From NCBI GenBank assembly GCA_030647965.1, contig JAUSIT010000035.1, positions 1 to 33,376 on the forward strand: 33,376 nt of DNA, in the 5' to 3' direction. Below are positions 7,624-16,199 of the stretch, piece after piece (positions within the stretch are counted from its first letter, which is position 1; each line of letters opens with the position of its first letter). The notes below the pieces were generated by a model that was given only the letters and a program-made list of their open reading frames with translations, was not told where the DNA came from and did no database searches. The position numbers and the translations under genes were made by a program. This stretch comes from Nanobdellota archaeon. GTDB taxonomy: Archaea; Nanobdellota; Nanobdellia; Pacearchaeales; GW2011-AR1.

Positions 7624-9354
7624 ATGAATCAGCAGTTTTTCAAATTTATAAAAGAGAATAATCTTTCACCATTTAGCAATTCAAAAGCGATTATTAGGGG
7701 TGAAACAGATAGTATATTTAAGACTAGGGATGCAAAAGCAATAAATCAAAAAGTTTTATCTAAGATAGCATCTAATTTTTGCTTTTATGACACTTCTGCT
7801 TTGTTTCAGTGCTTTTCTTTTACACTAGATGCTGATGAGATTAAAAAAAGGCAGGATTTTTTTAAGAGCATACAAACTAAAGATAGAAGTTATCTTAAGA
7901 AAATTGCTGTTCCTAAAAAATGCTGGAGACCAAAATATGATTTAATTGCTGTAACTGAAAACGAAGAGACTTTTATTAGATTAAATGAGCTTGGATGCTT
8001 AGCTAAACTTCTTATTTCTGAAAATGATTTAAATGAACTTGAAAAATATGATTTAGTGCAAGTTATTGACTGTGATGAGTTTTCAAGATTTTTAGAAAGA
8101 CTTCCTCAAACTGTTTTTATTGATTCTGCAAGTGATGCTTACCTTGAAAGATATTTAGAAGTTCTTTCTGCATGGTTGGAAAATATTGAATTGCTTGAAA
8201 AATATGATTTAGAAGATGAATTAAAAGAAATTATTGCTGAACTAAAACCTTTATTTTTACTAATGGAAAAAAAGAAATCTTCTATTCTTTCTAGAGAGCA
8301 TGTTTTTAATAAACTTGAAGAAATTAATGATAATATTTCTAAAAAAATAAAAGAAATGACTATTTCAGGTGATTCTTTGTTAAAAATAGTTAATGAAGGA
8401 AAGCTTCCCCCTGAATTTAAAAAAATAGTTGATGATTCTGTAAAAGAAGCAGGACTTCCTTTTTCTATAATTAATATTAATATTCCTGTAACTATTGATG
8501 AAAAAGAGCTTGATAGTTTAATTAAAAAACAAGATGCAAATGAATTTACAAATATTGCAGAATTAATTAAAAGTTATTCAAAGCAATTAAAAGCTGTTCC
8601 TGAAAAACTTGAAAAAATTTCTAGTTTGCTTTTAATTTTTGATTTTTTTTCAGGGATTTTAAAATTTAAGTCTGAATTTGAATCTTATCCAGAAGTATGT
8701 GATTTAATTGAAATAAATAATTCAAAAAATATTTTTCTTGAAAATGCTCAGCCAATTTCTTTTGGAATTGATATAAATAATAGATGTTCAATACTTACTG
8801 GTGCAAATAGTGGAGGAAAAACAACTCTTATTGAGCATATTATTCAGCTTATTTCTTTAACTCAATTAGGTTTGTCTGCAAGTGGAAAGATAAAAATGCC
8901 TTTGTTTTCAGAAGTATATTATTTTGCAAAAAATAAGGGCTCTATGAATAAAGGTGCTTTTGAAACTCTTTTAACTCAAATGTCAAAAATTAAGCCAGGA
9001 AGAAAAACTTTGATTTTAGCAGATGAAATAGAATCTGTTACAGAGCCAGGAGTTGCAGGAAAAATAATTTGTGCAACATCTGATTATTTTATTAAAAAAG
9101 AGTGCTTCTTAGTTATAGCAACTCATTTAGGGCAAGAGATAATAAAGAATTTGCCTAAATATGCAAGAGTAGATGGTATTGAAGCAAAAGGACTTGATGA
9201 GAATTTTGAATTAATTGTAGATCATAATCCTGTTATAGGGAGGCTTGCTCATTCTACTCCTGAACTTATTGTAGAAAGACTTGCAAGTTCAGATAGCTGT
9301 GAGTATTTTAGTTATGTGTATGAGTTTTTGAAGAATAACTTTGAAAAAAAATAA
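7624..9354 (+). CDS. MutS-family ATPase (MutS-like, lacking mismatch-recognition domain)
   Basis: The C-terminal half is a MutS-type ABC ATPase: Walker A LTGANSGGKTT around residue 390, a Q-loop-like MPLFSEVYYFAKNKGSM, the signature region GAFETLLTQM, Walker B LILADEIES around residue 463 and the H-loop ATHLGQEI. The N-terminal half holds a helical lever/clamp-like region (residues about 130-360), as in MutS2 and archaeal MutS-related proteins. At 576 aa it is too short for a full mismatch-binding MutS, and no N-terminal Phe-x-Glu motif is seen. No C-terminal Smr domain is visible, so it is not standard MutS2. Role in DNA structure processing is inferred from family. Confidence 0.85.
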   Translation: MNQQFFKFIKENNLSPFSNSKAIIRGETDSIFKTRDAKAINQKVLSKIASNFCFYDTSALFQCFSFTLDADEIKKRQDFFKSIQTKDRSYLKKIAVPKKCWRPKYDLIAVTENEETFIRLNELGCLAKLLISENDLNELEKYDLVQVIDCDEFSRFLERLPQTVFIDSASDAYLERYLEVLSAWLENIELLEKYDLEDELKEIIAELKPLFLLMEKKKSSILSREHVFNKLEEINDNISKKIKEMTISGDSLLKIVNEGKLPPEFKKIVDDSVKEAGLPFSIININIPVTIDEKELDSLIKKQDANEFTNIAELIKSYSKQLKAVPEKLEKISSLLLIFDFFSGILKFKSEFESYPEVCDLIEINNSKNIFLENAQPISFGIDINNRCSILTGANSGGKTTLIEHIIQLISLTQLGLSASGKIKMPLFSEVYYFAKNKGSMNKGAFETLLTQMSKIKPGRKTLILADEIESVTEPGVAGKIICATSDYFIKKECFLVIATHLGQEIIKNLPKYARVDGIEAKGLDENFELIVDHNPVIGRLAHSTPELIVERLASSDSCEYFSYVYEFLKNNFEKK

Positions 9355-9369
9355 TATTGTTACTCAGAT

Positions 9370-9924
9370 TTAAATTAATTTATTAATCTCTTTTTTTAGA
9401 TTTTCAGAGTCTTTATAATGAATTGTTTGAATTCCTAATCTGCTTGCTTCTTTGGTGAACTCTTCTTTATTGTCAATAAACAATATTTCATTTGGTTTAA
9501 GTTTTAATTGTTCTATTATAAATTTAAAAGTTTTAGGTTCACTTTTTCTATGGCCAGTATAAGTCGACAAAAATGTTTTTTTACAATTTGAAAATAAATC
9601 TGGAAAATTTTTCTCTAAAAAATCTGTGTGTAGTGGGTTAGTATCTGATAAAATATAATTTGGAATCTTTGATTTCTTAAAAATCTCAAAAGAATTTTTT
9701 ATTAATTTAATTGAGAAATATGCTTTTTTATAATTCTCAAGAAATTTTTCTTCCGATACATCTAATAATTTAGATCCTTTTTTAATAAATTCTGTTGCAG
9801 ATAATTTGCCTGAACCAAATTCTTTTCTTAGTTCTTTTGAATCAGATTTATTCTTCCAAAAATCATCTACTTTTGGGTCTTCAACTAATACCCCTCCTAT
9901 ATCCCATACTATTGCTTTAATCAT
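9370..9924 (-). CDS. HAD-superfamily hydrolase (subfamily IA-like)
   Basis: All four HAD motifs appear: motif I VWDIGGVL at residues 6-13 (nucleophile Asp, DxGG form), motif II YILSDTN, motif III Lys in RKSEPKTF, and motif IV LFIDNKEEF. The cap between motifs I and II is helical, as in haloacid dehalogenase/phosphoglycolate phosphatase-like members. Length of 184 aa is normal. The substrate is probably a small phosphorylated metabolite but cannot be named. It is convergent with the MutS-family gene, separated by 15 bp, and has a TATA-like box near 9941-9951. Confidence 0.88.
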   Translation of the reverse strand: MIKAIVWDIGGVLVEDPKVDDFWKNKSDSKELRKEFGSGKLSATEFIKKGSKLLDVSEEKFLENYKKAYFSIKLIKNSFEIFKKSKIPNYILSDTNPLHTDFLEKNFPDLFSNCKKTFLSTYTGHRKSEPKTFKFIIEQLKLKPNEILFIDNKEEFTKEASRLGIQTIHYKDSENLKKEINKLI

Positions 9925-10066
9925 AATTGTAAGTAAGAAATTATATAATAAAAAGTTATCTATCTTTAATAAACGATTCTTGTAATTAAAACTCTTGAGG
10001 ATTAGGGGCTTTATGATAACATCTATTTTATTTACTACTCAATATCAATTCTTTTTTAGGCTATAA

Positions 10067-10076
10067 CTTTAAAAAA
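10067..10076 (+). promoter_or_regulatory. TATA box for AAA+ operon
   Basis: CTTTAAAAAA is centred about 26 nt before the ATG at 10097. It should drive the three-gene operon 10097-11823. Confidence 0.5.
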
Positions 10077-10096
10077 ATGAAAATGCTTGATTTTTT

Positions 10097-10363
10097 ATGC
10101 CTTATATAAAGCAAGAAAAGAGAAAAGAGTTAGATGCTCTTGTTGATGAAACAATAGCAAAAATAAATGCTCTTGATGATAAAGATAAAGACGGCTGTAT
10201 CAATTATATGTTTACTAGAATTTTGAAAAATACCTATTCTCAATCTTATTTTAATTATAATAGGATTATGGGTGTTTTAGAATGTGTAAAACAGGAATTT
10301 TACAGAAGAGTTATTGGACCTTATGAAGATTTGAAAATAAAAGAAAATGGGGATGTACAATGA
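10097..10363 (+). CDS. small hypothetical protein ahead of AAA+ ATPase
   Basis: The 88-aa product is soluble and helical, with charged N- and C-terminal regions (KQEKRKELDALVDETI) and an aromatic middle (YSQSYFNYNRIMG). Family not recognised. It overlaps the AAA+ gene by 4 bp (ATGA) and shares its promoter, so it is probably an adaptor or partner of the ATPase. GGGGATG just upstream of the next start can serve as its ribosome binding site. Confidence 0.7.
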   Translation: MPYIKQEKRKELDALVDETIAKINALDDKDKDGCINYMFTRILKNTYSQSYFNYNRIMGVLECVKQEFYRRVIGPYEDLKIKENGDVQ

Positions 10364-11376
10364 CGACTGATGACCCTCTTAAACCTAATTCTCCAGGAAA
10401 ACCATTAGACCCTAATTTAAGAAAAGAGTTTGGAAGAAGATTAAAACCAAAAAATCCAAGAGCAAGAAGCGCTTCTGATGATGAAGATATGGTTGTTAAA
10501 ACTAAAAAAAATTCTGGCTATCCTGATACTTCTCTTCTTTGTGATTTAAGAGGAAATAATGAATTAAAAAAAGAAATAGATGATATTTATCTTCAAATGG
10601 CAAATAGAGATTTATACTGCCTTGGAGGAATTCAACCAGATAAATCTTATTTATTTTATGGGCCTGCTGGAACAGGAAAAACATTAGGTGTTAGGTGCCT
10701 TTATGGGGAATTGTTAAGTCATAAAAAATCTTTTGGTTTAATGGAATATAGTATTGGAAATTATGGAACTGCTTATATTAATATGGGAAGTAAAAATCTT
10801 CAGGAATTTTTTGATTCTGGACAAAGCGCAATAGAAAAAGGAGTTGAAGGAATGATTTATTTTTTTGATGAGTGTGATGTACTTTTAGGAAAAAGAGGAA
10901 GTGCTCAGGGCCATAAAGAAGATGACAAGCTTTTAGATACTTTAATGACTAATTTGCAGGAAATACATGATAGAGATACTTCTGAATTTGTATTTTTTGC
11001 TACTAATTTTAGAGATGCAATGGATAATGCAAGTATGAGGGCTCAGAGAATAGATAAGCAGGTTGAATTTAAACTTCCTGATTATAATGGGAGAGCTGAT
11101 TTATTTAAGCATGCAATTCTTATGACTCAGGTCAAAGCAGGCCGTTCTGTTGTTAGAGCATATAATTTAAATGAACTTGCAGAAAAATCAGATGGCTTGA
11201 ATTGTGCTGAATGTGTTGATTTAGTAAGAAGAGCAATAAAATCAAGAATAAATACTATGTTACATAGTGGGGATGATGTGTTTAAGGATTTTTTTGTAAA
11301 ACAATATCATATTTTAGATGAATTAGAAATTTTGAAAAAAACAAAAATTAAAGAAAAGAAAATTGGATTTAAATAA
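10360..11376 (+). CDS. AAA+ ATPase
   Basis: A single AAA module: Walker A GPAGTGKT around residue 101, Walker B MIYFFDECD around residue 168, sensor 1 VFFATNF, arginine finger region MRAQRIDKQVEF and a C-terminal helical lid (LNELAEKSDGLNCAECVDLV). The order and the lid resemble the classical AAA (FtsH/Cdc48/katanin-like) clade. The N-terminal 60 residues are Pro/Lys/Arg-rich and likely disordered, with no protease domain. It would remodel a protein partner, perhaps through the preceding 88-aa protein. The substrate is unknown. The downstream gene begins 3 bp after the stop. Confidence 0.9.
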   Translation: MTTDDPLKPNSPGKPLDPNLRKEFGRRLKPKNPRARSASDDEDMVVKTKKNSGYPDTSLLCDLRGNNELKKEIDDIYLQMANRDLYCLGGIQPDKSYLFYGPAGTGKTLGVRCLYGELLSHKKSFGLMEYSIGNYGTAYINMGSKNLQEFFDSGQSAIEKGVEGMIYFFDECDVLLGKRGSAQGHKEDDKLLDTLMTNLQEIHDRDTSEFVFFATNFRDAMDNASMRAQRIDKQVEFKLPDYNGRADLFKHAILMTQVKAGRSVVRAYNLNELAEKSDGLNCAECVDLVRRAIKSRINTMLHSGDDVFKDFFVKQYHILDELEILKKTKIKEKKIGFK

Positions 11377-11379
11377 AAA

Positions 11380-11823
11380 ATGAATAAGAAAAAAGAGGAA
11401 TACTATCTTGCACATCCATTTGATTCAAGAAAGCAAATAAGAGATTGGGAGCTTGGATTTGAAAAAAGAACTGGTATAAGTCTTCTTAATCCATTTTATG
11501 ATGATTCTAGAAGAACAGATGTGGAAAAAATAGATGCAGGAAGAAATGAAAGATATGAAAAACTTGATGAAAAAGAATTGGTTGAAAGAGATATAGGGCA
11601 TATTAAACAAAAAAGTGTAAAAGGGATTATTGCTTTTGTAAATGGTGATTTAAGTTATGGAACTATTCAAGAAATGGTATATGCAAAATCTTATAATAAA
11701 TTAGTTTATTCTGTTATTAGCAATGGGCATGAAAATCATCCTTGGTTAAAATATCATTCAACAAAGATTTTCAAAAGCAAAGACGAATTAGAAACGTTTT
11801 TGACTAGTGCTAGAAAAGATTGA
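11380..11823 (+). CDS. nucleoside 2-deoxyribosyltransferase-like protein
   Basis: The N terminus YYLAHPFDSR followed by WE matches the start of the nucleoside 2-deoxyribosyltransferase (NDT) fold (usual form Y.AgPlf....r..E). The second family block appears as GIIAFVNGDLSYGTIQEMVYAKSYNKLVYSV, where GTIQEM gives the expected catalytic Glu and YAKSYNKLVY matches the usual helix-strand. Family members cleave or transfer the N-glycosidic bond of nucleosides or nucleotides. The length of 147 aa is normal. As third gene of the AAA+ operon it may act on free nucleotides in salvage or, by inference, in a defence-like context. Confidence 0.75.
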   Translation: MNKKKEEYYLAHPFDSRKQIRDWELGFEKRTGISLLNPFYDDSRRTDVEKIDAGRNERYEKLDEKELVERDIGHIKQKSVKGIIAFVNGDLSYGTIQEMVYAKSYNKLVYSVISNGHENHPWLKYHSTKIFKSKDELETFLTSARKD

Positions 11824-11827
11824 AAGA

Positions 11828-11835
11828 TTTAAATA
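11828..11835 (+). promoter_or_regulatory. TATA box for 11857 gene
   Basis: GAAAGATTTAAATA (purine BRE plus TATA) is centred 26 nt before the ATG at 11857. The GAAAGATTTA form recurs upstream of several plus-strand genes. Confidence 0.6.
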
Positions 11836-11856
11836 TTCTCTATACTATTCCTAAAT

Positions 11857-12147
11857 ATGTATCAGATATACGGAAAATACTATAATGTTGGTAAAATAAA
11901 AAAAAGACTTTATTTGTTTTCTTTAATAACTTTTATTTGTTCTTTATTTGTTTTTTTTAGTGATAACTTAAGCCTTACTATTCTTGAGATTTTTATGTTA
12001 CTTTCTGTTATTTTTGCATGTGTTGTTTTGTTTTATAGTGTTGAATTGCTAATCAGGCATGAAAGACAAAAAGATATTTGGATTGGGATTTTATTTAGTT
12101 TAATTCCTTTGGCTGTATTTTGCTTTGTTGTGAGAATGATTATATAA
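11857..12147 (+). CDS. small membrane protein, three helices
   Basis: The 96-aa product has three hydrophobic segments: LFSLITFICSLFVFF, LTILEIFMLLSVIFACVVLFYSV and IWIGILFSLIPLAVFCFVV, with short charged loops (RHERQKD). There are no catalytic motifs and no family is recognised. A strong leaderless promoter lies just after the stop of the NDT-like gene, so it is transcribed independently of that operon. Confidence 0.7.
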   Translation: MYQIYGKYYNVGKIKKRLYLFSLITFICSLFVFFSDNLSLTILEIFMLLSVIFACVVLFYSVELLIRHERQKDIWIGILFSLIPLAVFCFVVRMII

Positions 12148-12154
12148 GTTACTT

Positions 12155-12352
12155 GAATATTTGAGCTTCGCTTTATATTAAGTCGTCAAAAAGTTTTACT
12201 CTTTAACTTTTTATTATTGTTCTTTTGATATAAAAAGAGTAAAACTTTTTCTATCGGCTCCTAAACTTTTATTATTTGATAAATATTTTCTGAATATGTA
12301 TTATTAATAAATCGTAATTTGATGCAAGGCAAATCCATATATCTTTGCTTAA
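12155..12352 (+). repeat. R-family multi-hairpin repeat, copy 3, with extended stem
   Basis: It starts with GAGCTTCGCTTTATATTAAGTCG and continues CGGCTCCTAAACTTTTATTA, like copies 2 and 5. The central hairpin is replaced by a long stem: AAAAAGTTTTACTCTTT pairs perfectly with AAAGAGTAAAACTTTTT. The 3' part has ATTTG/CAAAT, CCATATATC, then TTGC-TTAA-GCAA. It fills the convergent gap 12148-12373 and may also terminate both transcripts. Confidence 0.65.
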
Positions 12353-12373
12353 GCAATATTAATTCTTATAGTT

Positions 12374-14269
12374 TTATTTAAAAATCGTATCTAAAACTCT
12401 TGAATCAGGGCTTAGAAGAATTATATGGTCGTCTTTGAATCTTAATCCTCTGTAAATCTTTTGTAGAAGCTCTCTTTTTGCTTTGTCTAGATAAAAAGTC
12501 ATAAAATCATTTGGCCTTTCTTTTTTTAAAATCTGCCAGAATAAAGATTGTGTATTGGGATAGGGATATTTTGTAAGTATAATTGAATTGCATTTGTCTC
12601 CTGGAAAATCAATTCCTCTTGAGCATTTTGTTGTAAATAAAACATCTATTTCTCCTATTCTAAATTTTTCTATTTCTCTGTTATTTGTATCTCCTTCTTG
12701 CAAAGCTTTTAATCTTTCTTTTGTTATTACATTTGTTAAATTAAATTCTGCTTTTTCAAGTTCATTTGGCAAATCTTCAAATGAATTTACATGAACTAGT
12801 GCAGGAAGCTTTGCACTTGTAACACATGATGAAAGAGCTTTGAGATATTGCTCTCTTGTTACAATTTTATTTTTAAAATTTTCATATTTGCAGTTTTTTT
12901 CCATGCCTGTTCTGAATTTTGTTATTGTTCCTGGATTTTGCGTTTCCGCTTCTATTATTTTAAAATTTTTCAAACCAAAAATATCTTTTAAAATTATTTC
13001 TGAATGAAGTGTTCCTGACATTAAAACAAGAACTTCTGTTGAATTTACAAGATATTCAAATTTTTTTGCAAGATTTATTGTTACTAAATTTAAAATAACA
13101 TTATCTTCCCTATTTTCTTTTATGTATTTGCTAAATTCATAAGATTGGTCTGATTTTTTTGAAATTAAAACATATGTTTCATCAAGGAGTGTTTCAAATG
13201 CTTTTGCAATTTCAAAAACTTTATTATAATAATTATCTTCTTCATCTTCTGCAAGATATGGATTTTCTAAAATTTGTTCTATTAATGGTTCTATGCTGCT
13301 TTTTCCTAATCTTTCAATTTCATTTGAAGTTTGCTCATATAAAAGAGAGTTTACTTTTAGAGTCATTTTTTTAACTTCATTTTTTTGTTCTGATTTTTCA
13401 GGATTTAAATTTGAAAGAGCATATAATAATCTGTTTAGATTAATTGTTTTTTCATTTGAAAAATTATCTAAAAATTCATCACATTCATCAATTATATCAA
13501 TATCTGTTTTTGGTTTTCTTCCCATTATTAATTCAAGAAGATACTTTAAGCTGTTAAAAATCAAGACATCTGAATCAACATATGCTTCATACTGGTCATT
13601 GTAAGCACATCCTTTTTTTCTTTGAAATAAAGCATATTCTTCTCCTGAAACTGATTTATATTTTAATTTTTTTGCTTTTTCAACTGCTTTTGCAGAAACT
13701 CCTGAGGGTAATAATGGGCTCCAAAAAGGGCAAGCCGGGGCAACAGACATTCTTCTTACTTCACCCATTGCAGAAAAATCTGATTTATCTACATTTGAGT
13801 TTTGTTCTAAATATTTTTTTATTTGTTCTATGTTTTTTTCTCTTAGTTCAATTGTGCATGGCAAATCTCCTGCATCTGCTTTTCCTCCGCAAAATGGGCA
13901 ATTGAAATTATTTCTTCCTTTTATTACAGAAATTTTTAATTTTTGATTATCTTGCTTTAAAATAAATTTATTTTTAGTATAATCTTCTTCATATTGTTCT
14001 TGTAAAGATTTTATAGGAACTACTATTGAAGTTTTTTTAAAATGCCTTGCTAAATTTAAAGCAATTGCTGATTTTCCACTCCCACAAACTCCTTTTATGA
14101 AAATTATTTTATTTCCTTGTTCAATTGCATCAAGAATTTCTTTTACAATATCTGCCTGTGTTTTTCCATTTGAAAATTTTATTGGCTCTAATTTTTCTCC
14201 TGAAAAATCAAAAATCCCTGAAGAATTTTCAGAGTTTTCACTCACCTCTCTTTTAAACAATGACCACAT
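12374..14269 (-). CDS. XPD/Rad3-like (DinG-type) Fe-S DNA helicase
   Basis: SF2 helicase of the COG1199 type. Walker A is GVCGSGKSA at residues 60-68, and motif II is IIDECDEF (DECD rather than DEAH). Cysteines between motifs I and II (NCPFCGGK, LPC, PACPFW, KKGCAYN) can ligate an iron-sulphur cluster, and SDVLIFN follows as in XPD. Late motifs are VHVNSFEDL (IV), TTKCSRGIDFPGD (V) and KIYRGLRFKDDH (VI, with a degenerate QxxGRxxR). The length of 631 aa fits XPD/DinG. A TATA box 26 nt upstream supports the start. Likely role is 5'-3' unwinding in repair. It differs from canonical archaeal XPD enough that a paralogous function is possible. Confidence 0.85.
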   Translation of the reverse strand: MWSLFKREVSENSENSSGIFDFSGEKLEPIKFSNGKTQADIVKEILDAIEQGNKIIFIKGVCGSGKSAIALNLARHFKKTSIVVPIKSLQEQYEEDYTKNKFILKQDNQKLKISVIKGRNNFNCPFCGGKADAGDLPCTIELREKNIEQIKKYLEQNSNVDKSDFSAMGEVRRMSVAPACPFWSPLLPSGVSAKAVEKAKKLKYKSVSGEEYALFQRKKGCAYNDQYEAYVDSDVLIFNSLKYLLELIMGRKPKTDIDIIDECDEFLDNFSNEKTINLNRLLYALSNLNPEKSEQKNEVKKMTLKVNSLLYEQTSNEIERLGKSSIEPLIEQILENPYLAEDEEDNYYNKVFEIAKAFETLLDETYVLISKKSDQSYEFSKYIKENREDNVILNLVTINLAKKFEYLVNSTEVLVLMSGTLHSEIILKDIFGLKNFKIIEAETQNPGTITKFRTGMEKNCKYENFKNKIVTREQYLKALSSCVTSAKLPALVHVNSFEDLPNELEKAEFNLTNVITKERLKALQEGDTNNREIEKFRIGEIDVLFTTKCSRGIDFPGDKCNSIILTKYPYPNTQSLFWQILKKERPNDFMTFYLDKAKRELLQKIYRGLRFKDDHIILLSPDSRVLDTIFK

Positions 14270-14289
14270 TAAATTTTATTTTAAACAGA

Positions 14290-14298
14290 ATTTATAAG
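14290..14298 (-). promoter_or_regulatory. TATA box for XPD-like helicase
   Basis: Minus-strand CTTATAAAT is centred about 26 nt before the ATG at 14269. Confidence 0.5.
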
Positions 14299-14309
14299 TA
14301 TTGCTGTAC

Positions 14310-15017
14310 TTATCTTATTATCTTCGGTAGAATTAAATCTATTTCGTCTTTTGAATCAAAATATCTTTGTGAAATTGTTTTTAATCCTTGTTCTGAATGA
14401 ACATCATGAGGCATTGAAAAAAGATAGTTTGCTCTTGTCATAATATTTTTTGCATTTGGGCTAGGAGATAGTATTCTTTTATTTGTTTTTTCAGTGAATA
14501 AAACAGCTTTTTCTATTTTATTTGCTAGTTGTTCTAAATTTGAATTTGCTTCTTCAAGAGTTTTGCATGGCATTGCATGATGTATAAATGAATCACACTG
14601 ATATATTGGGAAAAAATGTCCGCCCCTTGTTTCATCATCTAAAGTTCCATAAACAGGCCTTACATCTGTTCTAAAACCTATTCTTGGGATGTTTATTTCT
14701 TTTCCAAAGCATAATTCAATATCTACACCAGGATCTAAAGGTTCATCAAGATTTGCCAGGATTAAATCACTATTTAATTCCATTTTACCTAAATCATAAA
14801 GATATATTATTTTTTTAAGTGCAGAACTTGCCTCTTCTTGTGGCATGAATTTTACAAGCTCTTTATTTAAATTTCCAAATTCAAATCCTTCTCTTTGAGG
14901 TAAATTTATTTTTTCAAATCTTTTTTCTAAAAGTGCTGTAAGATGAGAATTAAAATAACTTTCTCTGCCATTAAATAGCGATGCTGCAAAATAAATTATA
15001 CTCTCTTTCGGATTCAT
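14310..15017 (-). CDS. nucleoside 2-deoxyribosyltransferase-like protein
   Basis: The N terminus IIYFAASLFNGRESYFN matches the NDT start (Y.A.plF...E..N), followed by INLPQREGF as the family LPQ block. The central SDLILANLDEPLDPGVDIELCFG has the Asp-rich strand and the catalytic Glu of the usual G(T)..E.G.A helix. IPRIGFRTDVRP corresponds to the characteristic P.i..rtD.R segment. The enzyme would break or transfer nucleoside N-glycosidic bonds; substrate unknown. 235 aa is longer than the usual 150-200, with extra C-terminal helices. A CTTTAAAAAC box 26-27 nt upstream supports the start. It is divergent in sequence from the NDT-like protein at 11380, so this is not a recent duplication. Confidence 0.8.
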   Translation of the reverse strand: MNPKESIIYFAASLFNGRESYFNSHLTALLEKRFEKINLPQREGFEFGNLNKELVKFMPQEEASSALKKIIYLYDLGKMELNSDLILANLDEPLDPGVDIELCFGKEINIPRIGFRTDVRPVYGTLDDETRGGHFFPIYQCDSFIHHAMPCKTLEEANSNLEQLANKIEKAVLFTEKTNKRILSPSPNAKNIMTRANYLFSMPHDVHSEQGLKTISQRYFDSKDEIDLILPKIIR

Positions 15018-15039
15018 AAAATAAGAAAAATAATATTGT

Positions 15040-15048
15040 TTTTAAAGA
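15040..15048 (-). promoter_or_regulatory. TATA box for 14310-15017 gene
   Basis: Minus-strand CTTTAAAAA lies about 27 nt before the ATG at 15017. Confidence 0.45.
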
Positions 15049-15068
15049 TTTGTTTGATTTGAAATATA

Positions 15069-15500
15069 TTATCTTGTAAAAGTCTTTTTGACTCTTTCAG
15101 ATTTTATAAAATAACAAATAATTATAGTTGAAATAATAAGGTCAATTGTAAAAGGCAAATAATCTATTTGATGATAAATAATATAATTTCCAATCACATA
15201 ATACCATAAATTAAAAATAATTGAAAATATTGCAGCAGTTATTGTTATATTTATTGCTTTTTTCCTTTTTCTAAATATAAGATAAATTGAATATACTAAA
15301 AATAAATTATAAAATGCAAGAATAAACATAGATACTCCTGCCCCCCATTGAATAGCAGAAGTATAAAATATTAGTATCCATAATCTTTGAATTAATAAAT
15401 AAGCTGCAGTTATTTCAGCAAGAATTAATACTATTAGTATTATTATAAACCATATGCTTAACTTGCTCTGAATTTTATTTGCTTTTTTTGTCTTTACCAT
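15069..15500 (-). CDS. four-helix membrane protein
   Basis: The 143-aa product has four hydrophobic segments (IWFIIILIVLILAEITAAYLL, WGAGVSMFILAFYNLFLVYSIYLIF, ITITAAIFSIIFNLWYYVIG, FTIDLIISTIIICYFI) with basic cytoplasmic loops (RKRKK). No family is recognised. Its start lies inside the 3' end of the upstream RHH gene (26-bp overlap), which suggests translational coupling of the pair. Confidence 0.7.
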   Translation of the reverse strand: MVKTKKANKIQSKLSIWFIIILIVLILAEITAAYLLIQRLWILIFYTSAIQWGAGVSMFILAFYNLFLVYSIYLIFRKRKKAINITITAAIFSIIFNLWYYVIGNYIIYHQIDYLPFTIDLIISTIIICYFIKSERVKKTFTR

Positions 15501-15843
15501 ATTGTCTTCTTGAAAACAAAGAGACTAGCATGTCGTCTAGTTTTTGCTCTTCTTTTTTTGTTTTCTTTGAATTTAAACAGCTTCTTCTTATAATGTCTTC
15601 AATTTGTTCTGAAATAGTAAACATATTCTTTTTTGCTCTTTTTTCAATCATTTTTAATAATTCATTGTCTAGAAAAAGTGAGATTTTATTTTTATATTTG
15701 TATTTTGGCTTTAATGAAGCAAAAGCATCTTCAATTTCATCTACTTTCCAACCTTCTTTTAATAAAGGTTCTTTTATTTGATAGTCATCAAATCCTCTTT
15801 TTCTTGCTTCTATAATAAATTTGATAAGTTCTTTATTTGGCAT
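15475..15843 (-). CDS. ribbon-helix-helix protein with N-terminal helical module
   Basis: Residues 1-45 (ELIKFIIEARKRGFDDYQIK, then LLKEGWKVDEIEDAF) match a short helical module common in DPANN proteins, with the pattern l..fI...r..G....qI...Ll..GW....I..a. Residues about 52-90 (KISLFLDNELLKMIEKRAKK, then SEQIEDIIRRS) fit a ribbon-helix-helix DNA-binding domain. The tail is Lys-rich. It probably acts as a transcription regulator. It overlaps the four-helix membrane gene by 26 bp, so the two form an operon. The target is unknown. Confidence 0.65.
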   Translation of the reverse strand: MPNKELIKFIIEARKRGFDDYQIKEPLLKEGWKVDEIEDAFASLKPKYKYKNKISLFLDNELLKMIEKRAKKNMFTISEQIEDIIRRSCLNSKKTKKEEQKLDDMLVSLFSRRQYGKDKKSK

Positions 15844-15908
15844 TTTTTGATTTATATTTATTCGTTTATTTTATCATTTATTTTGAATTAAAAAATGACA
15901 CTAGCATT

Positions 15909-16193
15909 TTATTTTGATTTTTTTGAAGAAACATAAACTTTCTGCACTGCAAATGATTTGTAAATTCCTTCTATAATATCTGTTCCTGCATAACCTGCAA
16001 GCAAACTTAGCCTTGGATCAAAATTAAATATTATTCCTGTAAAAATTCCTATTATTAATGCAACTAAAACAGTTATTGCATAGTAATTCCATAAAATTTT
16101 TCTTCTTAAAGAAAGAGCTTTTAGTAATCCTACTACTCCCCTTGTTAAACCGCCAATTCCACCGAGAAGTCCTGCCAGGACAATTGTTTCCAT
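15909..16193 (-). CDS. small membrane protein with Gly-rich helices
   Basis: The 94-aa protein has a Gly/Leu-rich N-terminal helix (IVLAGLLGGIGGLTRGVVGLL), a second helix (YAITVLVALIIGIFTGIIF) and a shorter segment (LSLLAGYAGTDIIEGIY). The start has a strong Shine-Dalgarno, GAGGTGAT, 7 nt upstream of the ATG. That is unusual here, where most genes appear leaderless. The GYAGTDIIE segment recalls small phage-type membrane proteins of unknown role, but I cannot assign a family. Confidence 0.7.
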   Translation of the reverse strand: METIVLAGLLGGIGGLTRGVVGLLKALSLRRKILWNYYAITVLVALIIGIFTGIIFNFDPRLSLLAGYAGTDIIEGIYKSFAVQKVYVSSKKSK

Positions 16194-16199
16194 AAAAAT

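Noticed and set aside
13159-13905. Plus-strand ORFs 13159, 13293 and 13582
   Set aside because: Shadows of the XPD-like helicase in low-GC sequence; Leu/Phe/Ile-rich composition and no promoters.
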